From the NCBI RefSeq assembly GCF_007000325.2, contig NZ_CP117267.1:496001-560000 (forward strand): a stretch of DNA of 64,000 nt, read 5' to 3'. Every line of letters starts with the position of its first letter. The stretch's first letter is position 1. The position numbers and the translations under genes were made by a program. Shown here in pieces: positions 38,448 through 47,143 of the stretch. Source of the DNA: Rhizobium rhododendri. Its GTDB lineage: Bacteria > Pseudomonadota > Alphaproteobacteria > Rhizobiales > Rhizobiaceae. Below the pieces are notes generated by a model that was given only the letters and a program-made list of their open reading frames with translations, had not been told where the DNA came from and did no database searches.

Positions 38448-39575
38448 TTATCCAGCCGGAGCTTCTTCCTTCTCGGAATGGCGCTCGGACAGAAAGTCGC
38501 CCAGCCCTTTCAGACCATCGATGTGCTCGCAGAAGGTATTCACGGCCACGAGCAACGGCACGGCGACAAGCATTCCGACGGCCGACCACAGCCATGCCCA
38601 GAAGGACACGGCGATGAAGACGACCACGGTGTTCAGCCGGAGACTTCGTCCGATGAAGTACGGCGTGATCAACTGGCCCTCGATGCTCGTCAATCCGAGA
38701 TAAAGGACGCCGACAGCAAGCGACCAGCCTGGCACATCAAACGACACCAGCGCGACACTCATGGCGACAAGAATACCCGCGAAGGCACCGAGATAGGGGA
38801 CGTAGTTGAGAAGAAACGCGAGCACCCCGAAAATGATAGGGCTCGGCATGCCGACAGCCCAGAGCAGGAGGGCAACGGCAACGCCAAGTCCGCCATTGAT
38901 GATGGTGATCGTCAACAGATAGCGCGAGAGCTTGCGCTCGATATCGTGGGCGATGCGCATCGCCCGCTTCTTGTCCTTGAACGTTGGCATGACATGGACG
39001 AGCTTCTCGTAGAACATATCGCCTGACGCCAGTAGGAACAGAAGCAGGATCAGCGTGAAGATGAACTGCGCCATCGCTGCGGGAGCAAAGAGAGCAGCGT
39101 TTGCGATCATGCTGCTGTCGCGAACTTCCACCTGCTGAACGTCGGCCGAGTGACTACGGGTCAATTCTCCGAGGCGGGTTGCGGCATCCATGATCCCTGA
39201 AAAGGTACTGGAGAGACCACTGAGCTTGCTTTGCACATCCTTCTGGATCTGCGGCGCGCGCTCCATCCATCCGCTGACGGGAATGGCCAGAGCGCCTATC
39301 AGGGCGAGAAACCCGAAAAACAGAACGGCGACGATCACCAGCGACGTCAGTGTAGAAGACACGCCACGCCGGTCAAAGAATCGTCTGATCGGCCCAAAGA
39401 CCATGGCGAGCAGGAACGCCAGTACGATGGGCACCAGGAATTCCTTTGCGCTGCTCAATGTAAACACCGAGCCGTAAAGGAAGAGACCAATAATTGCCCA
39501 TCTGGGGGCGGCGCGAACGGCGGAGACTTTCGAGCCATCCCCGCGGTCCTCTGGCAACATGTTCACGTCTGACAA
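38448..39575 (-). CDS. AI-2E family transporter (TqsA/PerM-like permease)
   Basis: A 375-residue membrane protein of the UPF0118/AI-2E exporter family. About eight helices are visible; the soluble loop between the N- and C-terminal sets (about 100-165, VQSKLSGLSSTFSGIMD) is typical. Conserved stretches are IIFGVLAFLLNYVPYLGAFAGI and GLTSIEGQLITPYFIGRSLRLN. A TTG start at 39575 has GGGGA upstream; the in-frame ATG at 39560 does not. The substrate is unknown; family members move autoinducer-2 or cations. Confidence 0.9.
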   Translation of the reverse strand: MSDVNMLPEDRGDGSKVSAVRAAPRWAIIGLFLYGSVFTLSSAKEFLVPIVLAFLLAMVFGPIRRFFDRRGVSSTLTSLVIVAVLFFGFLALIGALAIPVSGWMERAPQIQKDVQSKLSGLSSTFSGIMDAATRLGELTRSHSADVQQVEVRDSSMIANAALFAPAAMAQFIFTLILLLFLLASGDMFYEKLVHVMPTFKDKKRAMRIAHDIERKLSRYLLTITIINGGLGVAVALLLWAVGMPSPIIFGVLAFLLNYVPYLGAFAGILVAMSVALVSFDVPGWSLAVGVLYLGLTSIEGQLITPYFIGRSLRLNTVVVFIAVSFWAWLWSAVGMLVAVPLLVAVNTFCEHIDGLKGLGDFLSERHSEKEEAPAG

Positions 39576-40023
39576 ATCATTTCCCCGATGTCGGCGGACT
39601 ACAACGTAGCCGACGATAGTGAAGTGGCGCTGCCGTCACAAAAGGCAATCGAACCCTGTTTCTTGGAGCGGCGGACTTGTCTGAAGAGCCCTCGAACCTG
39701 AGAGGCACAGCAGTCCGTCGCGGCGACAGATTGAACGCCCGATACGGTGTAAGTCGCTCTCTGCGATCCCCGGATACCCAGATCGGACGGCGATCCAATC
39801 ACGAGCAGCGCCATGGCGTGGTCTGCAACGGCGTGGGTCTCGTTGGCAGAAAGCGCATCACACTTTCCGTGGCGCCCATGTGAGCATGGCAAACCTCAAT
39901 GCGTCCTATCGGTTCCGCGTCTGTCCGGTATCGCTCAAAAGGGGCCGTAAAGCACTTGCCCTCCGGCCAATTGGGAACGCCTGAGCCAAAAGCACGTTAG
40001 CCAGAGCAAATGGAGGACTACAA
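39576..40023. other. Intergenic stretch
   Basis: About 450 bp between the divergent AI-2E and DUF4142 genes. Short frames show no domain and no ribosome-binding site. It must hold both promoters, but no clear pair of hexamers or repeat stood out. Confidence 0.5.
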
Positions 40024-40551
40024 ATGAACAAGATAATTCTGACCGCAGCGCTTCTCATGGTTTCTACCTCGGCTTTCGCTCAATCGGCTGCCGAAAGCAC
40101 AGGCGTCAATTCGCTGATGGGCAATGCTCCGAAGACGGAAGACTTTGTCACCGAGGCCGCCACCAGTGACATGTTCGAGATCGCGGCGAGCAAGCTGGCT
40201 GTTGAAAAGGCCGATCCGGCCACGAAGGCCTTCGCCGAGCAGATGATTGCCGACCACACCAAGACATCGGCCGAGATGAAGGCGATGGTCGATTCCGGCA
40301 AGGTAAAGGTTGCAATCCCGACCGCCATGACGTCTTCGCAGCAGGGCATGATCGACAAGCTCAACGGTCTAAAAGGCGACGACTTCAACAAGCAGTACCA
40401 TTCCGACCAGGTCTCGGCCCACAAGGACGCCGTCGACCTCTTCAAGCGCTACGGCGACGGCGGCGACAATGCCGACCTGAAGACGTGGGCCACGAAGACA
40501 CGCCCCGCATTGGAGCATCATCTCATGATGGCGCAGGACCTGAACAAGTAA
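40024..40551 (+). CDS. DUF4142 exported protein
   Basis: A 175-residue protein with signal peptide MNKIILTAALLMVSTSAFAQ. The mature part is a ferritin-like helical bundle of the DUF4142 type: FVTEAATSDMFEIAASKLAVEKA, TKAFAEQMIADHTKTSAEMK, FNKQYHSDQVSAHKDAVDLFKRY and KTRPALEHHLMMAQDL. The role is unknown; members often sit near stress genes. GGAGGA lies 7 nt before the ATG. Confidence 0.88.
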   Translation: MNKIILTAALLMVSTSAFAQSAAESTGVNSLMGNAPKTEDFVTEAATSDMFEIAASKLAVEKADPATKAFAEQMIADHTKTSAEMKAMVDSGKVKVAIPTAMTSSQQGMIDKLNGLKGDDFNKQYHSDQVSAHKDAVDLFKRYGDGGDNADLKTWATKTRPALEHHLMMAQDLNK

Positions 40552-40561
40552 GCTACGGACA

Positions 40562-40584
40562 GGGCGGCGGATACTCCGTCGCCC
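40562..40584 (+). terminator. Hairpin after the DUF4142 gene
   Basis: GGGCGGCGGA (40562-40571) pairs with TCCGTCGCCC (40575-40584) with one G-T wobble and a 3-nt loop, 10 bp after the stop codon. No T run follows, so it may act as an RNA-stability hairpin or as a weak terminator. Confidence 0.45.
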
Positions 40585-40869
40585 GTTCACTGTTGCGATG
40601 TAAAGTTTGCGGACGGTGCCCCAATGCCCCTACCGACAAGAGCGGCGAGCCTAGACAGCAGACTATCAGAGGTCTGAGCGGGCCCCTTCCGGTTGAAATG
40701 TCATCAAGGCAAACGAGCCGAGCGGCATGCCCAACGATTTCCGCTTATGGGCATGGGTCGCCTCCCTTCCAAGCCATAAACATAGCCAGCAACGTTTGTT
40801 TGCGCCAAGAAAGCTCTCTGCATTGCCGCAGGCACTCCGGTGCATCTCATCTCCATAACCGCAGCTCAC
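40585..40869. other. Intergenic stretch between convergent genes
   Basis: About 285 bp between the DUF4142 gene and the ATPase gene of the sugar operon. No gene, tRNA or repeat is recognisable; it presumably contains the 3' end of the long minus-strand sugar operon. Confidence 0.45.
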
Positions 40870-41985
40870 TCAGCCGTCGCTGCGGACCCGTCTTCCGTCG
40901 GCATCGAACAAGCGCGCATCCGATGGATCGAACGTCACTGTAATCGACTGCCCGACCTTGGGCGCTGGGCCCCGACCGCCTTGGACGACCAGCGACACGC
41001 CCGGCTGAACCTGCCCGTAGAGATAAGTCGCACCACCCAGGAATTCCGTAAAGTCGACGGTGAGACTGAGGCCAGGCTCGGCGTCGCGGGTTAACCGTAG
41101 ATGCTCTGGTCTTATGCCGAACTGCAGTTCACCGTTTGCGGGTAGGCTAGCAGGCACCGCGAACGGCAGGCGCTGGCCGCCGATCAGGAGCGAGCCGGCC
41201 TCGCAGCTCGCCGGCAGGATGTTCATCTTGGGGCTGCCGATAAAGCCGGCCACGAACAGGTTGTCGGGATCGTTGTAGAGGTCGAACGGGGAACCGATTT
41301 GTTCGATACGGCCAGCTCTGAGAACGACGATCTTGTCTGCCAGCGTCATGGCTTCGGTCTGGTCGTGTGTGACGTAGATCATCGTGTTGCCGAGTTGCTT
41401 GTGCAGCCGTGCGATCTCGATGCGCATGCCCACCCGCAATTCGGCATCGAGGTTGGAGAGCGGTTCGTCGAACAGAAAGACCTTGCGATCGCGCACGATG
41501 GCTCGACCGATAGCAACGCGTTGGCGCTGACCGCCGGAGAGCTGGCCAGGACGGCGATCGAGCAAGGGAGACAAATGCAGAATTTCGGCCGCCGCCTGCA
41601 CCATGTCGGCGACTTCCTTCTTCGGCCGATGCGCCATGCGCAAGCCAAAGCCCATGTTCTGGGCGACGGTCATGTGCGGATAGAGCGCATAGGACTGGAA
41701 TACCATGGCAATGCCGCGATCCGAGGGATCGGCATCCGTGACGTCGCGTCCGCCGATGAGGATTTCGCCCCGGCTTGTCTCCTCCAGTCCGGCAATCAGC
41801 CGCAGAAGCGTCGACTTTCCACAGCCGGACGGCCCCACGAACACGACGAATTCGCCGGCCGCAATGGAAAGGTCGATGTCGTGGATGACGTCGACCGCGC
41901 CGAAGCTCTTGGAGACGCCCCTCAGATCGACGCCGCTGGTCTGGGCTGAAAGGTGAGATGCCACTCTCATGTCCACCGCATTCAT
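40870..41985 (-). CDS. Sugar ABC transporter ATPase (UgpC/MsmK type)
   Basis: A 371-residue CUT1-type ATPase that powers sugar import. Walker A GPSGCGKST (51-59), Q-loop VFQSYALYPHMT, signature LSGGQRQRVAIGRA near 150, Walker B VFLFDEPLSNLDAELR and switch His in YVTHDQTEAM. The C-terminal third is the TOBE/regulatory domain (FGIRPEHLRL, FLGGATYLYGQV). Its ATG overlaps the GH127 stop as ATGA, so the two are translationally coupled. The longer frame to 42042 was rejected. Confidence 0.94.
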   Translation of the reverse strand: MNAVDMRVASHLSAQTSGVDLRGVSKSFGAVDVIHDIDLSIAAGEFVVFVGPSGCGKSTLLRLIAGLEETSRGEILIGGRDVTDADPSDRGIAMVFQSYALYPHMTVAQNMGFGLRMAHRPKKEVADMVQAAAEILHLSPLLDRRPGQLSGGQRQRVAIGRAIVRDRKVFLFDEPLSNLDAELRVGMRIEIARLHKQLGNTMIYVTHDQTEAMTLADKIVVLRAGRIEQIGSPFDLYNDPDNLFVAGFIGSPKMNILPASCEAGSLLIGGQRLPFAVPASLPANGELQFGIRPEHLRLTRDAEPGLSLTVDFTEFLGGATYLYGQVQPGVSLVVQGGRGPAPKVGQSITVTFDPSDARLFDADGRRVRSDG

Positions 41986-43934
41986 CGACCACCCTCCGTC
42001 CGGATCCAGACCAGCATCTCTCCCGCTGCGCGATTGTCCCACAGATGATATGGAACCGCCCGGATTTCCGCCTCCTCCCGGCGAGGCAGCCTTTCCGTGT
42101 AGAGGCTTTCGCCAGCGGCCACTTCGCGCAGACCGGTCGTTACAAGTGCCGGGATGCTACCAAGTGTGTTCACGGGCTCGCAGCGAAAGCGACTTTGCGG
42201 TTGAAGGACGAGGGAGTTCAGGTCATCGCCATTGTCGACGCCCTCAAGGCAATAGACCAGCGGCCCCCGCTGGAGCGCCACCCGTCCCTGGTCGACCCCC
42301 GCCTTCGGGTGCGCGTGTAGTTGCTGTACCGGCATCTCTAGATCGAGTTCCACAACATCTCCCGACTTCCAGAGGCGGGACAGCCTCGCATACCCCTTCT
42401 GCTCGACGGCAGCTCGGTCGACCGGCGCGCCGTTGACACGGATCGTCACGCCCGGTGACCAGGCCGGCAGGCGCAGGGAAAGAGTGAATTCGGCCGGCTG
42501 CTGCGGCTCCAGCGTCAGCCGGATGGCGCCATCCAGGGGATAGATGGTTTCCTGGCCGATACGAACAGCCGTTCCTGCCGTCTCCAGATCCGCAATGCCC
42601 TCGCAGTAAAGATGCACGGCGATTTCGTTTTCCGACTCGCCGTACATGTATGTGCCGACCGACGCTACCAGCCGGGCGATGTTCGGCGGGCAGCAGGGGC
42701 AGCGATGCCAGGTCCACCTATGATGCTTGCCACGGCTTTCCAGCGGATTGTCATAGAAGAACCGGGTGCCGTCGATGGAGAGACCGACCAGAGCACCGTT
42801 GTAGAGCGCCCGCTCCATGACGTCAGCATAGGCGCGATCGGGACCCAGCCCCAGCATGCGGCTGGCCCAGAAGACCAGCGCCACGGCAGCACATGTCTCG
42901 GCATAGGCCGTTTCGTTTGGAAGGTCGTAGTCGAAGGTCAGTCCCTCGTTGTGGGCAGAGGGCCCGAAACCACCTGTGACGTAAAGGTTCTTCTCGGTAA
43001 GGTGCGCCCAGATCGCCTCGAGCGCAGGTTTCAGACTGTCGTCGCCAAACTCGGTCGATACATCGGCCATCCCGGAGTAGAGGTAGGCGGCGCGCACGGC
43101 ATGGCCAACCACATGGCGCTGCTCGCGCACCGGCACATGGCTCTGCGAGTACTCGTAGGTCGCAAAGTGATAATCGGCCGGATCCCGGCCCCGCGCGCGG
43201 GCTTCCCGGTCGTAATAGTGCTGGCCATCAGGCCGTTGGCCACGCTCGTTGACGAAGAAGCGGGCAAGCTCGAGATAGCGTTGCTCGCCGGTGGCGCGCC
43301 CAAGCTTGACAAGCGCAAGCTCGATTTCGGGATGTCCGCAATAGCCCGGCTTCTGGTCTTCTCCGGGCCCGAAGACGGTCGCTATATGATCGGCGTAGCG
43401 CGCCATGATATCCAGCAATTTGCGCTTGCCGGTGACGTGATAGTAGGCCACGGCACCTTCCATCAGGTGGCCGGCATCATAGAGCTCGTGGCAATCGCGC
43501 AGGTTGGTCCAGCGCTTGCCGGGTTCGATCCGCTGGTACCAGGAATTCAGGTAGCCATTCTCGTCCTGCAGTCGTCCATAGGCATCGACGATCTCGTCGA
43601 TCCGGGCCTCGAGCGCGGCATCCGGCTTGTGCAGCAGCCCATAGGCGGCCGCCTCGATGCTCTTGCCGAAGTCGGAGTCCCAGAACATCTGGGTGCTGAC
43701 AGTATCATTGCCCTGCTGGTAGGGAATGCGCAGCCCGGGGTTTGGCCTGTCCGGATCGACCTGGTCCAGCATGCCCGCTTCGATGCAGCGGTCGAGCAGG
43801 GTGTGCGCGGTGGCGGTTGCGATGGTTTCGATGCGGGGACCGAAGAAGCCGCCGACGCGCACCTGATGGACGGCCGGTGGGCGGAATTTTGCATTCTGGC
43901 GGATCGTGTCGGCGGCGGAAGAAGGCATGCTCAT
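41982..43934 (-). CDS. GH127-family beta-L-arabinofuranosidase
   Basis: A 650-residue glycoside hydrolase that removes terminal beta-L-arabinofuranose, as found on hydroxyproline-rich plant glycoproteins. The GH127 centre can be traced against HypBA1: Glu346-x-Cys348 (zinc ligands), Cys414 and Cys415 in RCPCCPPN (Cys414 the likely nucleophile), and Glu330 sixteen residues before Glu346 as candidate acid/base. An alpha/alpha barrel precedes, beta-sandwich domains follow. No signal peptide is visible, so it cuts imported oligosaccharides in the cytoplasm. It lies within the sugar ABC operon. Confidence 0.92.
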   Translation of the reverse strand: MSMPSSAADTIRQNAKFRPPAVHQVRVGGFFGPRIETIATATAHTLLDRCIEAGMLDQVDPDRPNPGLRIPYQQGNDTVSTQMFWDSDFGKSIEAAAYGLLHKPDAALEARIDEIVDAYGRLQDENGYLNSWYQRIEPGKRWTNLRDCHELYDAGHLMEGAVAYYHVTGKRKLLDIMARYADHIATVFGPGEDQKPGYCGHPEIELALVKLGRATGEQRYLELARFFVNERGQRPDGQHYYDREARARGRDPADYHFATYEYSQSHVPVREQRHVVGHAVRAAYLYSGMADVSTEFGDDSLKPALEAIWAHLTEKNLYVTGGFGPSAHNEGLTFDYDLPNETAYAETCAAVALVFWASRMLGLGPDRAYADVMERALYNGALVGLSIDGTRFFYDNPLESRGKHHRWTWHRCPCCPPNIARLVASVGTYMYGESENEIAVHLYCEGIADLETAGTAVRIGQETIYPLDGAIRLTLEPQQPAEFTLSLRLPAWSPGVTIRVNGAPVDRAAVEQKGYARLSRLWKSGDVVELDLEMPVQQLHAHPKAGVDQGRVALQRGPLVYCLEGVDNGDDLNSLVLQPQSRFRCEPVNTLGSIPALVTTGLREVAAGESLYTERLPRREEAEIRAVPYHLWDNRAAGEMLVWIRTEGGR

Positions 43935-43965
43935 GATGTAGGTCCTCTGTTGGATTGGTGTGCGC

Positions 43966-44847
43966 CTATTTCACCGCGCCGGCCGTGAGGCCGCGGATGT
44001 AATAGCGCTGGAGAGCAAGAAAGAGCAGCAGGCAGGGGATCATCATCACGGTAACGCCCGCCTGCACGGCGCCCCAGTCGACTGAGCCATAATGGCCGGA
44101 GCGCACGGCCGTAACGAGCACCGGAAGCGTGTAGCGGTCCTGATCGGTCAACAGCACCAATGCTGCCAGGAATTCGTTCCAGGCGTTCAGGAAGGCGAAA
44201 AGGCCGACCGAAACGACACCCGGAAACACCAGCGGCCCCATGACATAGACCAGCGCCCGCAGTCCCTTCACGCCATCGATGCGCGCCGCCTCCTCGATCT
44301 CCTTGGGCACTGCGTCGAAGGCATTGCGCATCATGAAGACCGAGAAAGGCAGCTGCAGCGTGACATAGATGAGGACGAGGCCGCTCAGCGTATTCTGCAG
44401 CCCGAGCTTGGCGAGGATCAGGAACAGCGGTGTCAATATGGATTGAAACGGCACCATGATCGTCGACAGAATGAGAACGAAGGCCACCGCCTTGAACGGA
44501 AAGCGGAAGCGCGAAAATCCGTAACCGGCAAAGACCGAGACCACGACGGTGAGCAACGCCGTGGCGACGGCGACGAAAAGGCTGTTGCCGGCGTAATGCA
44601 GGATGCCGGCGCCGAAATCCTCCAGTCTCCCGTAGTTGCCAAAGCCAAGTCCCTGGATCGAAAGCAGCCCATTTCCCGCCATGGCGGGCGGTCGGAACGA
44701 TGCCAGCAGGACAAGCGCAATCGGCGCCAGAAACAACAGTGCAACGAGCAGGCAGGTGGTGTGAAACAGCACTCCGTAAAGCCAGGCATTGCCGCGTCTG
44801 CGTGCCGGCGCAAGCTTTGCTGCGTGAAGCGTTGCGGTCATCGTCAT
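43966..44847 (-). CDS. Sugar ABC transporter permease (MalG type)
   Basis: A 293-residue inner-membrane permease with about six helices. The EAA loop that docks on the ATPase is EIEEAARIDGVKGLRALVYVMGPLV, near residue 190. The N-terminal tail RRRGNAWLYGVLFHTTCLLVALLF is typical of the MalG/CUT1 partner. Its ATG overlaps the MalF-type stop (44844-44847), giving coupling. It pairs with the upstream permease. Confidence 0.93.
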   Translation of the reverse strand: MTMTATLHAAKLAPARRRGNAWLYGVLFHTTCLLVALLFLAPIALVLLASFRPPAMAGNGLLSIQGLGFGNYGRLEDFGAGILHYAGNSLFVAVATALLTVVVSVFAGYGFSRFRFPFKAVAFVLILSTIMVPFQSILTPLFLILAKLGLQNTLSGLVLIYVTLQLPFSVFMMRNAFDAVPKEIEEAARIDGVKGLRALVYVMGPLVFPGVVSVGLFAFLNAWNEFLAALVLLTDQDRYTLPVLVTAVRSGHYGSVDWGAVQAGVTVMMIPCLLLFLALQRYYIRGLTAGAVK

Positions 44848-45779
44848 CGCGCGGCCTCCCTGTCACCCAGCAGTCGCAGCTGGATCACGCTCAGCACCAC
44901 CAAAATGGCAAGCAGCACCATCGACAGCGCCGCACCATAACCGAGACGGAAGGACACGAAGGACTGGCTGAAAATCCAGTAAACTGCGGTGATCGTCTTG
45001 TTCTGCGGTCCGCCGGCGAGAATGATGTAGAATTGGTCGAAGGCGAGCATGGAGCCGGAAACGCACAAAATGAGCGCAAGGGCAAAAGGACGGCGCACCA
45101 GCGGCAGCGTAATGAAGCGGAACCGCTGAAGCGCGTTCGCGCCGTCGATCCGGGCGGCCTCCGTGAAGTCGGCCGGAATGGAGTGCAGTCCGCTCATCAG
45201 GATGACCATGTAGAAGCCCGCCATCTTCCAGATCACCATGGCGGTGACCGACCAAAAGGCGGGTGCAAAGGTGGCGAGAAGGTTCACGCGGCCATCCGTG
45301 AGACCCAGCGCCTCGGCCAAAGGGGAAAACAGTCCGCTGTCGACATTCGACAACCAGCTCCACAATAGGCTCGCCGAGGCGAAACCGATCACCACCGGCA
45401 GAAAAAACGCGGTACGATAGAAGCCGGCGAACGGTCGTGACTTTTCCACCAGGAGGGCTAGCGCAAAACCGACCAGCAAAAGGCCGATCGTGGCTGCGAT
45501 GGTGTAGCGGATGGTGAAGGCGAGCGCGTTCCAGAAGTTGATGTCGTTCCAGAGCGCCTTGTAGTTGGCAAAGCCGACCCAGCGCGGCACGCCGATCAGC
45601 GGCCAGTTGTGCAGCGACATCCAGGCGGTCATGCCAAGAGGCACGAGAAAGAAGACGAGGACCAGCGCCAGCGCCGGAGCCACGTAGAGAAGTCCCATCC
45701 AGTCACGACGCGGCTTGCGCCGGGGACGCAGAGAGGCATTGGGCGCGCCGCTTGGCGTCGCCAGAGTATTGACTGACAT
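44844..45779 (-). CDS. Sugar ABC transporter permease (MalF type)
   Basis: A 311-residue permease. A basic cytoplasmic start (PRRKPRRDWMGLLYVAPALALVLVFFLVPLG) leads into six helices; the EAA loop is DFTEAARIDGANALQRFRFITLPLV. It follows the binding-protein gene and forms a heterodimer with the MalG-type permease. Confidence 0.93.
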   Translation of the reverse strand: MSVNTLATPSGAPNASLRPRRKPRRDWMGLLYVAPALALVLVFFLVPLGMTAWMSLHNWPLIGVPRWVGFANYKALWNDINFWNALAFTIRYTIAATIGLLLVGFALALLVEKSRPFAGFYRTAFFLPVVIGFASASLLWSWLSNVDSGLFSPLAEALGLTDGRVNLLATFAPAFWSVTAMVIWKMAGFYMVILMSGLHSIPADFTEAARIDGANALQRFRFITLPLVRRPFALALILCVSGSMLAFDQFYIILAGGPQNKTITAVYWIFSQSFVSFRLGYGAALSMVLLAILVVLSVIQLRLLGDREAAR

Positions 45780-45808
45780 CGGTCTGGTCCTTCGCTGATA
45801 TCCATGCA

Positions 45809-45828
45809 GCGGAGCCTCACGGCTCCGC
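45809..45828 (-). promoter_or_regulatory. Intercistronic hairpin between binding protein and permease genes
   Basis: GCGGAGCC (45809-45816) and GGCTCCGC (45821-45828) form a perfect 8-bp stem with a TCAC/GTGA tetraloop, in the gap after the binding-protein stop. There is no T tract on the minus strand. Hairpins at this position protect the binding-protein part of the message, giving it excess over the permeases. Confidence 0.55.
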
Positions 45829-45845
45829 CTTTCAGGATCGAGCCT

Positions 45846-47096
45846 TCAGGGCGCGGTGTCGACGATCGACTGCATGGCGCTCTGCGCGGCCTGGATCGCC
45901 GGTTCGATCGCATCCGGTCCACCGAAGAAGGCCGTGTTCAGCATGGTGATCCATGGGCCGTTGGCGGAGTTGATCAGATCGTTAAACACAGTGGAATAGG
46001 GCGTCCGGCCCTTGGCCATCGCGTCGGCAGCAATCAGATAGCGTGAATCGAGGCCTGCCAGCGCTTCCTTGGCGATATCGCTACGGATCGGCAGCGAACC
46101 GTTGCGGGCAAGCAGCTTCTGGCCGTCGAGCGAATAGGAGAACTCGAGGAACGCCTTCACCGCCTCCATTTTCTTGGTCCCCTTGGAGACGACAAAATTG
46201 TCGCCGCCGGCAAAGGAGGAGGAGCCGCCTTCCTTGCCCGGAAGGGGAGCGACGCCGTATTCGAGATCTGGACTTTGCGAATTGAGCGCGCCGATGGCGA
46301 AGGAACCGGACGGCGTGATGCCGATCTTGCCAGTGGCGAAGGCAGAGAAGAAATTCGCCCCCGTGTCCGTTTGTGCGCCTGCCGGAATGAGCTTGTCTCT
46401 TGCCATGCCCTGATAGAAGGCGATCGCATCCCGCATCTGAGGCGTATCCAGCGTAACCTTGCGGCCATCGGCGGAGAAGATGTCGCCGCCCGACGCCCAT
46501 ATGAGCGGCGTGAAGGTGAAGATATTGCAGCCGCCGCAGTTGCCGGAGAAGTAGAAGCCTTTGATATCTCCCCCGAGGGCATTGACCTTTTCCGCATCGC
46601 TACGGATTTCCGCCCACGTCGCTGGCCCCTTGTCGGGATCGAGACCAGCCTGCCTGAACAACTTCTTGTTCCAGATGAGCACCGAGCCATCAGCGGAGAA
46701 CGGCACGCCATAGATGCGGTCGTTGTAGGTCCCGACTGAAATGTGCGCCTTCGACAGAGCGTTGAAATAGGGCAGGGACTTTGCAAAATCGGTCAAATCC
46801 TCCAATTGACCGGCCGCGGCAAAGGCGGGCGTGTAGATCAGGTCGAGCGATAGGGCATCAGGTGCCGTCCCGCCGGCCGCTGCCACGGCGTATTTTTGCA
46901 CGAGTTCATTGACCGGTACGATCTGCAGATCCGCGTGATGCTCCTTCTGGCTGTTGTTGAATGCATCGACGAGCTTCGGCATGAAGGTCGAGCTGTCGGA
47001 CCGCGTCCAGAGCGTGAAAGTATCCGCGCTGGCGGATAGCGGCAGAGCGAGCGATGCTGCGACAAGGCCGCTGAACCCCAATATCCATTTCTTCAT
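45846..47096 (-). CDS. Sugar ABC transporter substrate-binding protein
   Basis: A 416-residue periplasmic CUT1-type binding protein. The signal peptide is KKWILGFSGLVAASLALPLSASA. The mature part opens DTFTLWTRSDSSTFMPKLVDAFN; typical segments are YGVPFSADGSVLIWNKKLFRQAGLD, WASGGDIFSADG and GKIGITPSGSFAIGAL. It has a Cys-rich loop GNCGGCNIF. The ATG at 47096 follows GGGAGGGGA. It probably binds arabino-oligosaccharides given the GH127 neighbour (inference). Confidence 0.93.
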   Translation of the reverse strand: MKKWILGFSGLVAASLALPLSASADTFTLWTRSDSSTFMPKLVDAFNNSQKEHHADLQIVPVNELVQKYAVAAAGGTAPDALSLDLIYTPAFAAAGQLEDLTDFAKSLPYFNALSKAHISVGTYNDRIYGVPFSADGSVLIWNKKLFRQAGLDPDKGPATWAEIRSDAEKVNALGGDIKGFYFSGNCGGCNIFTFTPLIWASGGDIFSADGRKVTLDTPQMRDAIAFYQGMARDKLIPAGAQTDTGANFFSAFATGKIGITPSGSFAIGALNSQSPDLEYGVAPLPGKEGGSSSFAGGDNFVVSKGTKKMEAVKAFLEFSYSLDGQKLLARNGSLPIRSDIAKEALAGLDSRYLIAADAMAKGRTPYSTVFNDLINSANGPWITMLNTAFFGGPDAIEPAIQAAQSAMQSIVDTAP

Positions 47097-47116
47097 TTCA
47101 TTCCCCTCCCAGTTTT

Positions 47117-47134
47117 GCACCCGGCTTCGGGTGC
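47117..47134 (-). promoter_or_regulatory. Hairpin between lacI-type gene and binding-protein gene
   Basis: GCACCCG (47117-47123) and CGGGTGC (47128-47134) form a 7-bp stem with a 4-nt loop, just upstream of the binding-protein ribosome-binding site and directly after the regulator stop. It may mark an RNA-processing point that lets the binding-protein message outlive the regulator message. Confidence 0.45.
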
Positions 47135-47143
47135 GGTTAAATC

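Noticed and set aside
42612..43988. 458-codon plus-strand frame opposite the GH127 gene
   Set aside because: The GH127 catalytic residues are all on the minus strand; the plus-strand product shows no domain.
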